In this document: piece by piece, positions 17,104-27,358 of the stretch
How positions within the stretch are numbered: the first letter of the stretch is position 1
How the letters are laid out: each line of letters starts with the position of its first letter
Assembly: GCF_900115755.1 (NCBI RefSeq)
Contig: NZ_FOXQ01000001.1
Location: forward strand, 1 to 64,000
Direction: 5' to 3'
DNA length: 64,000 bases
Source of the DNA: Parafilimonas terrae
GTDB taxonomy: Bacteria; Bacteroidota; Bacteroidia; Chitinophagales; Chitinophagaceae
The notes under the pieces: model-generated
What the model was told of the DNA's origin: nothing
Database searches by the model: none
Seen by the model: the letters and a program-made list of their open reading frames with translations, nothing else
Position numbers and translations under genes: made by a program

Positions 17104-18984
17104 ATGCTAAGAAAATTAATTTCCTATTTAATTATAATTGCTTTGGTTGTATTCATATCATCCTGCAATAAAAAGTTTTTGAATACTGAACCGCTAGACC
17201 GTGTATCCGCAGATGTTACATGGACAGATGCTGCACTTGCCACAGCTTTTATTAATGGAGTTTATAATGACAATAATACGCAGGGCCTTGGTATGGGTGG
17301 TTTTGATGAGGAAATGCTTGCTTCCATGACGGATGAAGCCATTTTTACCCATGCGGGCAGGGGTTATAATATTATGAATGAGGGTTTGCTAAGCCCCGAT
17401 AACCAGGGAAAAACTGCTGCTACTTATGAATGGAGCGTGATGTTCAAAAAAATAAGGGCCGCAAACCTGGGTTTGGAAAATCTGCGTACCGCTACTTTTG
17501 ATGACGAAGACCTGAACAAACGCTTACAGGGTGAGTGCCATTTTTTACGCGCTTATTATTACCAGCAGTTGCTGCGTTTTTATGGCGGGGTACCTATCAT
17601 TGACCATACTTACGGCCTGGGTGAAGATTATACAATAGCAAGGAACAGTTATGAAGATTGTGTGAACTTTATACTGATGGATTGCGACAGTGCTGCTCTG
17701 CTGCTGGATGGCAGGGATATGGAAAAAGGCCGGGCTTCAAAAATTGCGGCGCTGGCACTTAAATCAAGGGTTTTATTATATGCGGCAAGCGACCTGCATG
17801 ATATTCCTACCGCTAAAGCAAAGTCTTCAGTTATTTCAGCTTATGCCAATCCTGAATTATTAGGCTATACTACTGGGGACCGCAGGGCCCGCTGGCAGGC
17901 AGCCAAGGATGCCGCCAAAGCAGTGTTAGATCAGGGTGGCGGCGGCTACAGGTTAAATTATGCTTCACCTGCACCTGCAGATGAAGCTACACAGAATTAT
18001 ATATCTATATCAATGGGTGGGGCAAGCAAAGCGCCGGGTGTGGATCCGGCAGCAGGAGTCGAACTCTTATTTGCCCGGTACTTTGTTCCTGAAAAAGATG
18101 AATATTCCGGTATGTACACCGGCCTTTGTAATGGGCCTAATGGTTATCACAACTGGGCTGGCAATACACCTATACAGGAACTAGTTGATGATTATGAAAT
18201 GATGGACGGATCAAAATTCAGTTGGAGTAATTCTGAAGAAAAAACACATCCTTACAACAATCGCGATCCAAGATTTTACGCCTCTATTTTATATGATGGT
18301 TCAGATTGGAAACCGAGGAATTTAATATCAGGTAATGTAGATCCTGCTAACCAGATACAAACAGGATCTTATGAAGTGGCAGGCGGCTTTATTGCCGGAT
18401 TGGATACCAGGCAAAGCTCTATTGAAGATTGGAATGGTAGCTGGACCGGATATTATGTAAGAAAGTTTATCGACCCCGACCCTAATATAGTTGATAATAC
18501 CACAAGGGCTTATGTTCCATGGCCATTTTTCAGATATACAGAAGCCGTGTTTAATTATGCGGAAGCCTGCATTGAACTTGGAGAGTATGACGAAGCGAAA
18601 ACATGGTTAAATAAGATCCGGTACAGGGCTGGTATGCCGGCTATTACGGAAACAGGCGATGCTTTGCGGCAACGCTACCGGAATGAGCGTCGCATTGAAC
18701 TGGCATATGAAGACCAGCGCTATCATGATGCCCGGCGATGGATGATTGCAGCTGAAACATTGGGAAGAAAAACAGTTTATATTAACGTGATCGGCAAATT
18801 GAAACCGGGACAAACGGCCCCCGTTCCTTACAGGCACGATGAAACGAAATACGATTATACTTACACACCTACGGTGGTAAATGCCCTTGAAAACCGCACC
18901 TGGGTTGATAAAATGTATTTTAGGCCTATAAGCAGGGATGAAAAGAACCGAAACGATAAGCTTATCCAAAATCCTGGTTACTAA
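17104..18984 (+). CDS. SusD/RagB-family nutrient-binding lipoprotein
   Basis: This 626-aa surface lipoprotein has a lipobox at ISSC (Cys21), followed by the typical SusD start KKFLNTEPLDRVS. TPR-like helices follow (LQGECHFLRAYYYQQLLRFYGGVP), and the C-terminal RagB domain includes RNERRIELAYEDQRYHDARRW. It should cap the SusC barrel and capture substrate. The gene is 10 bp after susC and precedes a VCBS/ASPIC gene, with a strong hairpin in between. Confidence 0.93.
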   Translation: MLRKLISYLIIIALVVFISSCNKKFLNTEPLDRVSADVTWTDAALATAFINGVYNDNNTQGLGMGGFDEEMLASMTDEAIFTHAGRGYNIMNEGLLSPDNQGKTAATYEWSVMFKKIRAANLGLENLRTATFDDEDLNKRLQGECHFLRAYYYQQLLRFYGGVPIIDHTYGLGEDYTIARNSYEDCVNFILMDCDSAALLLDGRDMEKGRASKIAALALKSRVLLYAASDLHDIPTAKAKSSVISAYANPELLGYTTGDRRARWQAAKDAAKAVLDQGGGGYRLNYASPAPADEATQNYISISMGGASKAPGVDPAAGVELLFARYFVPEKDEYSGMYTGLCNGPNGYHNWAGNTPIQELVDDYEMMDGSKFSWSNSEEKTHPYNNRDPRFYASILYDGSDWKPRNLISGNVDPANQIQTGSYEVAGGFIAGLDTRQSSIEDWNGSWTGYYVRKFIDPDPNIVDNTTRAYVPWPFFRYTEAVFNYAEACIELGEYDEAKTWLNKIRYRAGMPAITETGDALRQRYRNERRIELAYEDQRYHDARRWMIAAETLGRKTVYINVIGKLKPGQTAPVPYRHDETKYDYTYTPTVVNALENRTWVDKMYFRPISRDEKNRNDKLIQNPGY

Positions 18985-19002
18985 TTACAATATTTCTATT
19001 TT

Positions 19003-19041
19003 TTAAAGTCAGTGCCGGCAACATGCCGGCACTGACTTTAA
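19003..19041 (+). terminator. Perfect long hairpin after susD
   Basis: A perfect stem of at least 18 bp (arms ending agtcagtgccggca / tgccggcactgact) closes a 3-nt loop at 19021-19023. The following bases are only moderately T-rich (agtttatatatcttt). It may end or attenuate susCD transcription, or protect the upstream mRNA, before the co-oriented VCBS gene at 19073. Confidence 0.6.
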
Positions 19042-19072
19042 GTTTATATATCTTTCCATCCTAATTTTTTTC

Positions 19073-22000
19073 ATGCGCTATTTGTTTATTTTCCTGCTTA
19101 CCGTACTGGCTGTTTTTATTTTACAAAGCTGTTCATACAATACACAAAACGACAACACAGAAGCTGCTTCAATAAATGGAAAGCCATTATTTGAATTATT
19201 GCCCGCTGAGAAAACGCAAGTAAATTTCAACAACCAGATTGAAGAGACGCTCAACATGAACGTGCTCATGTATGAATATTACTATAATGGCGGTGGTGTT
19301 GCAGTGGGAGATATTAATGGCGACGGACTGGATGATATTTATTTTTCAGGCAATGTGGTTGATAACAGGTTGTATTTAAATAAAGGCAATATGCAATTCC
19401 AGGATATTACGGCTAATGCTGCTGTTGCAGGCAGGCCCGGCCCTTGGAAAACAGGTGTGTGCATGGTTGATATAAACGGTGATGGAAGGCTCGATATCTA
19501 TGCCTGCCATTCAGGAATGTTGCCCAGCGCGAAAAGAACAGATGAGCTTTTTATAAATGATGGAAATGATGCTGCAGGCATTCCGCATTTTACCGAGCAA
19601 GCCGCCAAATACGGCCTGGCTGATACAGGTTTCAGCACGCAGGCTTTCTTTTTTGATTATGACCGCGATGGCGATCTTGATATGCTGTTATTGCATCACA
19701 ATCCTAAAAACCTGCCTGTACTAAACCCCGAACAAACAGCATTATTATTAAACCAGCCAAATGATGCCATAGGATTGAAACTGTATAAAAATGATAATAA
19801 TCATTTTACAGATGCCACGCTTGCAGCGAAACTTAACAGCAGCGCATTAAGTTATGGCCTGGGCGCCGGCATTGCTGATATTAACGGCGATGGATGGCCC
19901 GACATGTATATTTCCAACGATTATGGCGTTCCTGATTTCTTATATATCAACAATAAAAACGGAACATTCAGCAACGAAATTCAAAACTTCATGGGGCATA
20001 TTTCTAATTTCTCCATGGGGAATGATGTTGCAGATGTTAATAATGATTGCCTGCCCGATATTATTACGCTTGATATGCTGCCGGAAGAAAATCACCGGCA
20101 GAAAACTTTGTTTATGCCGGATAATTATGAAAAATTTGATGTGCTTCTACAATCCGGCTTTTATTACCAGTATATGCGCAATATGCTCCAGGTAAATAAT
20201 GGTAATAATACTTTTAGTGAAGCAGGACAAATTGCAGGCATATCTAATACTGACTGGAGCTGGACGCCGCTGTTTGCAGACTTTGATAACGACGGATGGA
20301 AAGATTTGTTTGTTACAAACGGTTATCTGCGTGATTATACAGACCTGGATTTTATCACCTATCTCAACCAGGTGGAACAGTCCAATACAAGGTTAAACAG
20401 GGAAGATCTTTTGAATATGATTGAAAAAATGCCTGCATCCAATATTGAAAATTACCTCTTTAAAAATAACGGGCTTGTTTTCTCAAATGTTAGCAAAGCA
20501 TGGGGCATAAACATACCATCTAACAGCACCGGCGCTGTTTATGCAGACCTTGATAATGATGGCGATCTTGATCTTATTGTAAACAATATAAACCTGCCTG
20601 CCTTTATTTACAGCAATACAGAAAGTAATAATTCTAACAATCATTATCTCACTGTAAAACTCAACGGGGAAAATAAAAATACTGCGGGTATTGGCGCAAA
20701 GCTTACAGCCTGGCGCAAAGGCAAAAAGCAATATATAGAGCAACAACCATCACGTGGATACCAGTCAAGCGTTTCAACTCTTTTGCACTTTGGTTTGGGA
20801 GAAGATAATATTGTTGATTCATTGCGTATAGTGTGGCAAAGCGGTAAACAACAGGTGCTGACAGGTGTCAAATCCAATCAAACACTAATATTAAATGAAA
20901 AAGATGCAAAAGATATCTATCATCCTGAAACACCGGCTAAAGCTTTATTTATCGAAATAAAATCTCCCATTAATTATACCGATGCAACACCTGATATTAA
21001 TGATTTTAAACGTCAGCCTTTACTAACAAATCCGCTTTCTTTTTCCGGCCCCTGCATGGCAAAAGCTGATATAAATAATGATGGCCTTGAAGATATTTAT
21101 ATTGGTGGCGGAAATGGCCAGCCTGGCGCTATATTCCTTCAGCAAAAAAGCGGAATCTTTAATAAAACATCGCAACCTGCTTTTGATGCAGATAAACAAA
21201 GTACCGATGCGGACGCTGCTTTTTTTGATGCCAACGGAGACGGGTTTACTGATCTGTATGTGGCCAGCGGCGGCTATAACAATTTTTTGCCGGACGATAT
21301 TTTGCTGACCGATAGGTTATATATGAATGATGGCAAAGGCAATTTTATAAAAGCGCCTGGCGCCCTGCCTGAAATGCGTGTAAGCAAAAGTTGTGTGCGC
21401 ATAGCAGATGTGAATGGCGACGGCCATCCCGATGTATTTGCAGGCGGCAGGGCGGTGCCGGGCAACTACCCTGAAACACCTACGAGCTATTTGCTCATCA
21501 ATGACGGGAAAGGGCACTTTAAAGATGAAACGGCTTCACTTGCGCCTTCGCTTCAAAAAGCGGGAATGATAACAGATGCAGTATGGACTGACATTAATAA
21601 TGACAGAAAGAACGATCTTATTGTAGTTGGGGAATGGATGCCTGTAACGGTTTTTATAAATGATAACGGCAAACTTGTAAATAAAACGAAAGATTATTTT
21701 GAAAAGGAGTATAGTGGTTTGTGGAATAAACTGCTTGTTGGTGATTTTAATAAAGATGGCAAACAGGATATTTTAATTGCTAATCAGGGTTTAAACAGTC
21801 AATGCAAGGCAACAGAGGATGAACCGGCTGAACTTTATTATAAAGATTTTGATGGTAACGGCACAATGGACCCCATACTTTGTTTCTATGTACAAGGCAA
21901 AACTTATCCTTACATGTCGAGGGATGAACTGATAGCACAAATTCCTGATATGCAGAAAAAATTCACAGATTATAAAAGCTATGCCGATGCAACTATCAGT

Positions 22001-22408
22001 GATCTTTTTACAAAAAGTGAACTCAGAAATGCTGGTCATTTAAAACTGAATTGTTTAAAAACGGTATTATTTGAAGGCAGTGCTGATGGAAAATTCAAGG
22101 AAAAAGAACTGCCTTTACAGGCGCAGTATTCGCCGGTATTTACTATTACGGCTTTTGATTATGATAAAGACGGTAATGAAGATATTTTGCTTTGCGGCAA
22201 TATAAATCATGCAAGGCTGCGGTTTGGAAAATTCGACGCCAATTATGGTGCATTGCTTCACAACGATGGTAAAGGAAATTTTGAGTATGTGCCGCAATAT
22301 GTTTCTGGCTTTGATATTCGGGGCGATGTGCGCAGTGCTGCCATTATCAATAATACTTTGATATTTGGCATTAATGGAAGCGCGGTGAAAGCTTACAGTA
22401 TGCCATAA
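19073..22408 (+). CDS. VCBS/FG-GAP repeat lipoprotein with ASPIC/UnbV domain
   Basis: This 1111-aa lipoprotein (lipobox LQSC, Cys20) has many FG-GAP/VCBS calcium-binding repeats of the type DINGDGLDDIY and DFDNDGWKDLF in two blocks (about residues 75-470 and 660-1100), predicted to form beta-propellers. Between them is an ASPIC/UnbV domain (about 520-610: GIGAKLTAWRKGK, then LHFGLGEDNIVDSLRIVWQSG). This CRTAC1-like architecture is frequent next to SusC/SusD in Bacteroidota and is thought to bind carbohydrate or protein at the surface. It converges with the SDR gene, with 16 bp between stops. Confidence 0.87.
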   Translation: MRYLFIFLLTVLAVFILQSCSYNTQNDNTEAASINGKPLFELLPAEKTQVNFNNQIEETLNMNVLMYEYYYNGGGVAVGDINGDGLDDIYFSGNVVDNRLYLNKGNMQFQDITANAAVAGRPGPWKTGVCMVDINGDGRLDIYACHSGMLPSAKRTDELFINDGNDAAGIPHFTEQAAKYGLADTGFSTQAFFFDYDRDGDLDMLLLHHNPKNLPVLNPEQTALLLNQPNDAIGLKLYKNDNNHFTDATLAAKLNSSALSYGLGAGIADINGDGWPDMYISNDYGVPDFLYINNKNGTFSNEIQNFMGHISNFSMGNDVADVNNDCLPDIITLDMLPEENHRQKTLFMPDNYEKFDVLLQSGFYYQYMRNMLQVNNGNNTFSEAGQIAGISNTDWSWTPLFADFDNDGWKDLFVTNGYLRDYTDLDFITYLNQVEQSNTRLNREDLLNMIEKMPASNIENYLFKNNGLVFSNVSKAWGINIPSNSTGAVYADLDNDGDLDLIVNNINLPAFIYSNTESNNSNNHYLTVKLNGENKNTAGIGAKLTAWRKGKKQYIEQQPSRGYQSSVSTLLHFGLGEDNIVDSLRIVWQSGKQQVLTGVKSNQTLILNEKDAKDIYHPETPAKALFIEIKSPINYTDATPDINDFKRQPLLTNPLSFSGPCMAKADINNDGLEDIYIGGGNGQPGAIFLQQKSGIFNKTSQPAFDADKQSTDADAAFFDANGDGFTDLYVASGGYNNFLPDDILLTDRLYMNDGKGNFIKAPGALPEMRVSKSCVRIADVNGDGHPDVFAGGRAVPGNYPETPTSYLLINDGKGHFKDETASLAPSLQKAGMITDAVWTDINNDRKNDLIVVGEWMPVTVFINDNGKLVNKTKDYFEKEYSGLWNKLLVGDFNKDGKQDILIANQGLNSQCKATEDEPAELYYKDFDGNGTMDPILCFYVQGKTYPYMSRDELIAQIPDMQKKFTDYKSYADATISDLFTKSELRNAGHLKLNCLKTVLFEGSADGKFKEKELPLQAQYSPVFTITAFDYDKDGNEDILLCGNINHARLRFGKFDANYGALLHNDGKGNFEYVPQYVSGFDIRGDVRSAAIINNTLIFGINGSAVKAYSMP

Positions 22409-22424
22409 CAAAAGTTTTGAACAG

Positions 22425-23072
22425 TTAACTGCAATTGATAATCTGCCCCGTTGTATGGCTTGATTTTTCAGATAATAAAAAGGCTATCGTGTTAGCAATT
22501 TCTTCGTTCTGATTATTGCGGGCCAGTACAGCATTTACACGAATATTGTATTTTAATAATTCCACAGCCCATTCACGTGTTAGTGCTTTCACTCCGTCAT
22601 TAACCGCCGCGTGAGCGTTATTACCGGCTTTGTTTTTTGCATCATTTGAAATGATATTTACAATAGCGCCTCTCGAAATTTTTAACGCGGGCAGTGCATG
22701 CTGCACAAGCAGGTAATGAGGTATAAAATTGCTATGAAGCAAAGTCATAAATTGTTCATGGCTGCCTGTTTCAAGCGTAATGCCGTTATTATCATCCACA
22801 CTGTTCACTAATCCGAAAATGCCGCCTGTATATTTAAGTATTTTTTCAATTGCTGCCTTGCAGGCTTCAGGGTTTGAAAGCGTTGCGGCAACATGCAGGT
22901 ATTTACCGCCGGTAGGGATAGCTGTTTCGGTAATTTTTAAATTGCCCGTTTCACTGGCATTGATTGCTACGGGAACTGCTCCTTCTGCCGCCAGCATACT
23001 TATTAAATGTTCATCTAAGTTGCCGGCTGTTCCTGAAACAATAATGGTTTTATCTTTTAAATTCAAATCCAT
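22425..23072 (-). CDS. SDR-family protein lacking catalytic residues
   Basis: This 215-aa short-chain dehydrogenase-like protein aligns with the family through KDKTIIVSGTAG, the IFGLVNSV strand, GAIVNIIS, and ALTREWAVELLKYNIRVNAV. However, the cofactor motif TGxxxGIG is replaced by SGTAGNLDEHL (13-23) and the catalytic YxxxK by H154-AAV-N158. Loss of Tyr, Lys and the Gly-rich loop means dehydrogenase activity is very unlikely. The frame is intact, so it may be a retained pseudoenzyme rather than a decaying gene. Relatives with intact sites are L-fucose-dehydrogenase-like SDRs. Confidence 0.75.
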   Translation of the reverse strand: MDLNLKDKTIIVSGTAGNLDEHLISMLAAEGAVPVAINASETGNLKITETAIPTGGKYLHVAATLSNPEACKAAIEKILKYTGGIFGLVNSVDDNNGITLETGSHEQFMTLLHSNFIPHYLLVQHALPALKISRGAIVNIISNDAKNKAGNNAHAAVNDGVKALTREWAVELLKYNIRVNAVLARNNQNEEIANTIAFLLSEKSSHTTGQIINCS

Positions 23073-23146
23073 ATAAAATAAGCAGATTAGTTTTTAGCAA
23101 CAAACCGCCAAAGCCTCTAAGATATTTTTTATCTATTAATAACAAT

Positions 23147-23174
23147 AAAAAAACCGCTTAACAGCGGTTTTTTT
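23147..23174 (-). terminator. Terminator of htrA-like gene
   Basis: ccgct and agcgg pair around a taac loop with A7 and T7 on the two sides, a 12-bp stem that ends with a T run on either strand. It lies just after the minus-strand protease stop (23196) and could act in both directions. Confidence 0.8.
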
Positions 23175-23195
23175 ATTCGATATAAACTTATGCAA

Positions 23196-24722
23196 CTAAG
23201 GATTGCTTTCATAATCATCATTATCGGAGCCACCAAGCGTTAACGGATAACCATAGGTTCCATCATAACCCGGATAAATACCTTCAAGCCTGATGGTACC
23301 GCTGGAATTACCTAAAACATTTTTAAGGTCATCAACAGAATTTACATCCTGCCCATCAACACTTGTTATAATAAACCCTTCCTGTATGCGTGTGTTTTTC
23401 AGTAACCCACTGCCTATTTTTTGCACCTGAACACCGCCGGAAATATCATTCTTTTTAGCGGTTTCTTTATCAACGTTTACCAGTGTGCCACCAAGAGCAT
23501 CAAAAGCTGAAGATGCGTTATTTTTTACAACTTCATAATTGCCGGATTTATTCTTTAAGGTGAGGGAAATAGTATTTTCCTTGCCACTTCTTACATAAGT
23601 CAGATTTATTTTATCACCGGGTTTGTAGCGGGCTATTTGTTCCTGCAGTTCAGATCCTGAATGTACGCTTACATCATTCAGTTTGGTAATAAAGTCTCCT
23701 TTCTGAACGCCGGCAGCTTTGGCTGCGCCGTCTGTTGCAACGCCGGTAACATAAATGCCGGGCCCTTCTTTAACACCCATTGCTTTCTTCTGTTCGTCAG
23801 AAGCATTGTCGGGAATATAATTTATACCGATATAAGCCCTTTGAACCGCACCAAATTTAATAAGGTCATTCACTGCCTTTTTTACAATGTTTACGGGTAT
23901 TGCATAAGAATAACCAGCATAAGAGCCTGTAGGTGAAGCAATGGCGGAATTTATACCGATTAATTCGCCGGTTGTATTAATTAAAGCGCCGCCGCTGTTG
24001 CCGGGGTTTACCGCAGCATCTGTTTGAATAAAAGATTCAATAGCACGGTCGCTTTTATTAATGCCGATGCTTCTTGCTTTTGCACTGATGATGCCGGCTG
24101 TTACCGTTACATCAAGATTAAGCGGGTAGCCAACGGCCATCACCCATTGGCCAAGCTTTACATCATCGCTGTTGCCCATTAACATGAAGGGCAAATTGTC
24201 AGCATCAATTTTAATTACGGCAAGGTCTGTATTAGGATCGGTGCCTATTATAGTTGCCTTGTAAGATTTGCGGTTGCTGAGTGTTACATTTATTTCACTG
24301 GCTCCGTTTACCACATGGTTGTTAGTAATAATGTAACCATCTTTGGTCATAATAACGCCGCTGCCGCTTGCCTGCTGATCGGGTGTGGAATAAGAACGCG
24401 GGCCACCAAAAAACTGGAAGAACGGATCATCATCGCCAAACATATCCCCAAACGGGCTCCTGCTTCTTGAAGAAACGGTTTTGCCTTTAATCTTTGTTTT
24501 TATATGAACTACTGCAGGAGTGGCAGATGTGGCCGCATCAGTAAAATCGGGAATACCGGCAGGTGTATTCTTATCAAAAAAGCCGGCATAGTTTACCGGT
24601 ATTTTTCCATCGTTCTGTATCGTAACAGCATGGCTGCTCATCCATTTGCCATAACCCCAAATGCTTAATAAGGAAGTGGCTACGCTGATTGCAATTACCA
24701 GGAAAACGTTCTTTAATTTCAT
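23196..24722 (-). CDS. HtrA/Deg-family periplasmic serine protease
   Basis: This 508-aa envelope protease degrades or refolds damaged exported proteins. Residues 5-23 form a membrane anchor or signal. The trypsin-like triad is H136 (TNNHVV), D166 (NTDLAVI) and S243 (NPGNSGGA). Two PDZ domains follow: one at about 300-390 (GPGIYVTGVATDGAAKAAGVQKGDFI) and a second, more divergent, at about 410-490. The end is acidic (SDNDDYESNP). It is monocistronic, with a terminator after the stop. Choice between degP and degQ naming is not possible. Confidence 0.92.
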   Translation of the reverse strand: MKLKNVFLVIAISVATSLLSIWGYGKWMSSHAVTIQNDGKIPVNYAGFFDKNTPAGIPDFTDAATSATPAVVHIKTKIKGKTVSSRSRSPFGDMFGDDDPFFQFFGGPRSYSTPDQQASGSGVIMTKDGYIITNNHVVNGASEINVTLSNRKSYKATIIGTDPNTDLAVIKIDADNLPFMLMGNSDDVKLGQWVMAVGYPLNLDVTVTAGIISAKARSIGINKSDRAIESFIQTDAAVNPGNSGGALINTTGELIGINSAIASPTGSYAGYSYAIPVNIVKKAVNDLIKFGAVQRAYIGINYIPDNASDEQKKAMGVKEGPGIYVTGVATDGAAKAAGVQKGDFITKLNDVSVHSGSELQEQIARYKPGDKINLTYVRSGKENTISLTLKNKSGNYEVVKNNASSAFDALGGTLVNVDKETAKKNDISGGVQVQKIGSGLLKNTRIQEGFIITSVDGQDVNSVDDLKNVLGNSSGTIRLEGIYPGYDGTYGYPLTLGGSDNDDYESNP

Positions 24723-24896
24723 TTTCAGTAAATTTTTAAATTATTACATGTAAGGGCTCTCAATAAATATGCCTTTCTGATAGCAAAATAACAAACCTGT
24801 TTAAAAGTCAGTTCACAATGGAAATCCATTTAACAAAGATTTGACGAAGGTTGTCGTAGAATGAATTTTCACCAACAACTGCAATATTCGTTCACC

Positions 24897-25253
24897 TTAC
24901 TTTATAAGCCTTATGCAAAAAGGATATTTGTAGAGTTTGCCTTCGCTGGCGCGGATGGTAGCTACAATAACCAGCACAGCACCGACCAGGCCAACAATCC
25001 ACAGCAGCAATATACCAACTATTGTAATGAAGAGTATGAAGCAGATAATGAATAATGATATCTGGAAGTTGAGCGATTCTTTTGCATGATAAGCAACGAA
25101 CGACGATTCATTTTTTTTGACAAGGTATATTACCAATGGCCCGAGTATAGGAAAAATAAAGGTTAATATATGCGCCAGTAATGCCATTGTTTTTTCATCG
25201 CTGGTTGGCGGAATTACAGGTAATTCATCGGTGCCTAATAAATCTTGTTGCAT
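24897..25253 (-). CDS. DUF4870 small membrane protein
   Basis: This 118-aa protein has a polar N-terminus (residues 1-20), then three hydrophobic segments: about 23-45 (MALLAHILTFIFPILGPLVIYLV), 62-80 and 82-98. The motif FVAYHAKESLNFQ between helices 1 and 2 is characteristic of DUF4870/Tic20-like proteins. Function is unknown. It is a single gene. Confidence 0.85.
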   Translation of the reverse strand: MQQDLLGTDELPVIPPTSDEKTMALLAHILTFIFPILGPLVIYLVKKNESSFVAYHAKESLNFQISLFIICFILFITIVGILLLWIVGLVGAVLVIVATIRASEGKLYKYPFCIRLIK

Positions 25254-25321
25254 AAACAGGTTTTTCTTAAAGATAGATAAATAGCCCTTAAATGAAATTT
25301 AAATTGTTATGTATGGCAACA

Positions 25322-27067
25322 TTATTCTACTTTAATTACCTGTGTTCTCGCACTCACCCCGTTTTCATTAATAGCTTCAATCTGGAAATAATAAGGCTTA
25401 TCTTTTTCCATGGCCGAAAAATAATATTCGTTGGTATTGTACACCATAATACTGGTGTATAATTTATCGGGCGCAATGCCCGTATAAATGTTATATGCAT
25501 AAGCATCATTGCTTAACTGCCATTTAAGCCAGCTGTTTCTTTTTTCACTATCACCACGCAATACAACAAAATGTTTAACGGTATCAGGTTTTGCGCCGCT
25601 GCCGTTTCCAAATACACGCAACCCGCTGATGGCAAATTTGCCATCGGCCATGTGAATGTTTTCAAGTTTTATATAACGGGCCAATGCCGGTGTGGGAAGT
25701 TCAACATATTCATGCGGCACATCGGTTTTATTATTGCTTTTATCAACCAAAATATTCCATGTTTTGCCATCCAATGATGCATATAATTTATACTGATGAT
25801 AAATGGTTGTGCTTTTGCCCAGTATATCTGCATCCTGGTCGGCATAATTTACCTGGATGGCTTTTACCGTGTCAATGTTTCCCAAATCAGATTGAATCCA
25901 TTCGCCTTTACCGGCTGTTTTAGCACACCAGTAAGTTTTAATGCTTTCATCCACTGCATTATTCGGCTCATAATTTCCAAAAGTGGATGAAACGGTAACA
26001 GGCTTGTTGTAGTTTAATAACATCCAGCCGGTAAAATTTCCTTTAATATGATCCTCATTTTTATATGATGGCAAATAAGTTGGGTAATCACCAAAAGCCG
26101 TATTGCAATACAGCACGTCATCTTTATCAAAACCGGCAGGCCATATACCAATACGGCGCTCAAAATTGTTTTTCACATTTACAATCATAGTGCTTACGTG
26201 CCACCAGTTTCCATACACATCCTGGTAGGTTGCGCCGTGGCCTGCACCTGTTGCAAAACCGCCGGGCTTAAATGAAAAAGGATTATGCGGCTGATAAGTG
26301 AATGGCCCAAGAGGTTTATCTCCAACATACACGCCATCGCCATAACCGCTGAATTCTGTGCCCGGCGCTCCATATTGCAAATAATATTTGTTATGATATT
26401 TCGTCATCCATGAGCCTTCAATGAAAGGTTTCAAAAAAGTATTATCATGATATTCGCCAAAACGTTCCCAGCCATGAATACTATCGTTCAAATGCAATAA
26501 TTCTTTTCGCTCGCCAATGGGCTGAAATGTTTTCCTGTCAATTTCCTGCCCGTAAGTTGGATAGGTATTACTTGAGCCAAAATAGATGTACAATTTGCCA
26601 TCATTATCTGCCAAAAACCCAGGGTCCCAGGCGCCTGCTTTGAATGAATCAACCAATGGCTTCCAGTCATCAACAGTTGGATTGGTGCTCATCCATAAAG
26701 TAAAAGCCTGTGTATAGGTAGAACCAATAACAATCATGGTATCATGCAATACAACCACAGCAGGTGCACATAATTCATCATATACATTCGCATCGGGCTT
26801 TAAAAATTTTCGCGGAATAAATTTCCAGTTGAGCATATCATTACTCCACCAATAACCCCATTGATTGGTAGAGAACAAAAAATATTTATCCTTATATAAA
26901 ACAATAACCGGATCGGCTGTTGCCCGGTGCCTGCCCTGCTCAGAAAAATTGGGAATAGGCGTAAAACCGTAATCTATATTAACAGGGTTGCAATAAGTCT
27001 TTTGCTGTGCATGCAATGAAGAGGTTAGTAAAACAAAAACCAGTAAGACAAATTTTCTGTTCATCAT
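25322..27067 (-). CDS. Secreted GH43 glycosidase with F5/8C and FN3-like domains
   Basis: The start at 27067 (MMNRKFVLL) gives a signal peptide ending LHAQ; 15 further upstream codons are open but unlikely to be used. A GH43-type five-bladed propeller occupies about residues 25-345: the base Asp is likely in ATADPVI, the modulating Asp in AWDPGFLADNDG and the acid Glu in FIEGSWMTKY. A discoidin/F5-8C carbohydrate-binding domain follows (about 360-480, VTVSSTFGNYEPNNAVDES), then a fibronectin-III-like end. GH43 enzymes mostly cleave arabinose or xylose linkages; the exact bond is not predictable. Confidence 0.85.
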   Translation of the reverse strand: MMNRKFVLLVFVLLTSSLHAQQKTYCNPVNIDYGFTPIPNFSEQGRHRATADPVIVLYKDKYFLFSTNQWGYWWSNDMLNWKFIPRKFLKPDANVYDELCAPAVVVLHDTMIVIGSTYTQAFTLWMSTNPTVDDWKPLVDSFKAGAWDPGFLADNDGKLYIYFGSSNTYPTYGQEIDRKTFQPIGERKELLHLNDSIHGWERFGEYHDNTFLKPFIEGSWMTKYHNKYYLQYGAPGTEFSGYGDGVYVGDKPLGPFTYQPHNPFSFKPGGFATGAGHGATYQDVYGNWWHVSTMIVNVKNNFERRIGIWPAGFDKDDVLYCNTAFGDYPTYLPSYKNEDHIKGNFTGWMLLNYNKPVTVSSTFGNYEPNNAVDESIKTYWCAKTAGKGEWIQSDLGNIDTVKAIQVNYADQDADILGKSTTIYHQYKLYASLDGKTWNILVDKSNNKTDVPHEYVELPTPALARYIKLENIHMADGKFAISGLRVFGNGSGAKPDTVKHFVVLRGDSEKRNSWLKWQLSNDAYAYNIYTGIAPDKLYTSIMVYNTNEYYFSAMEKDKPYYFQIEAINENGVSARTQVIKVE

Positions 27068-27358
27068 AGTAAATAATTTATAGATGACATTAATTGCAGG
27101 CCAAATTCCCATGCTAAATGTATTGTGAATTTATAATAAGCAGGCTTATTATACGGGCTTATTCCAGCTTTATTTTATTCAAAAGCTTGCAGGATTTTCA
27201 TAAGCGTTTTTCCCAATTCCGAATTCTTCCTATGCCAGGCAATCAACTGTTGAACCTGGTCAACTAAAATATTCAAATAATCCTGTTTTATGTTTACTTT
27301 TAGAAAGGATTCACCGTCCAAATAACCATCTTATTGCTAACAATAAAAAAACACCACT

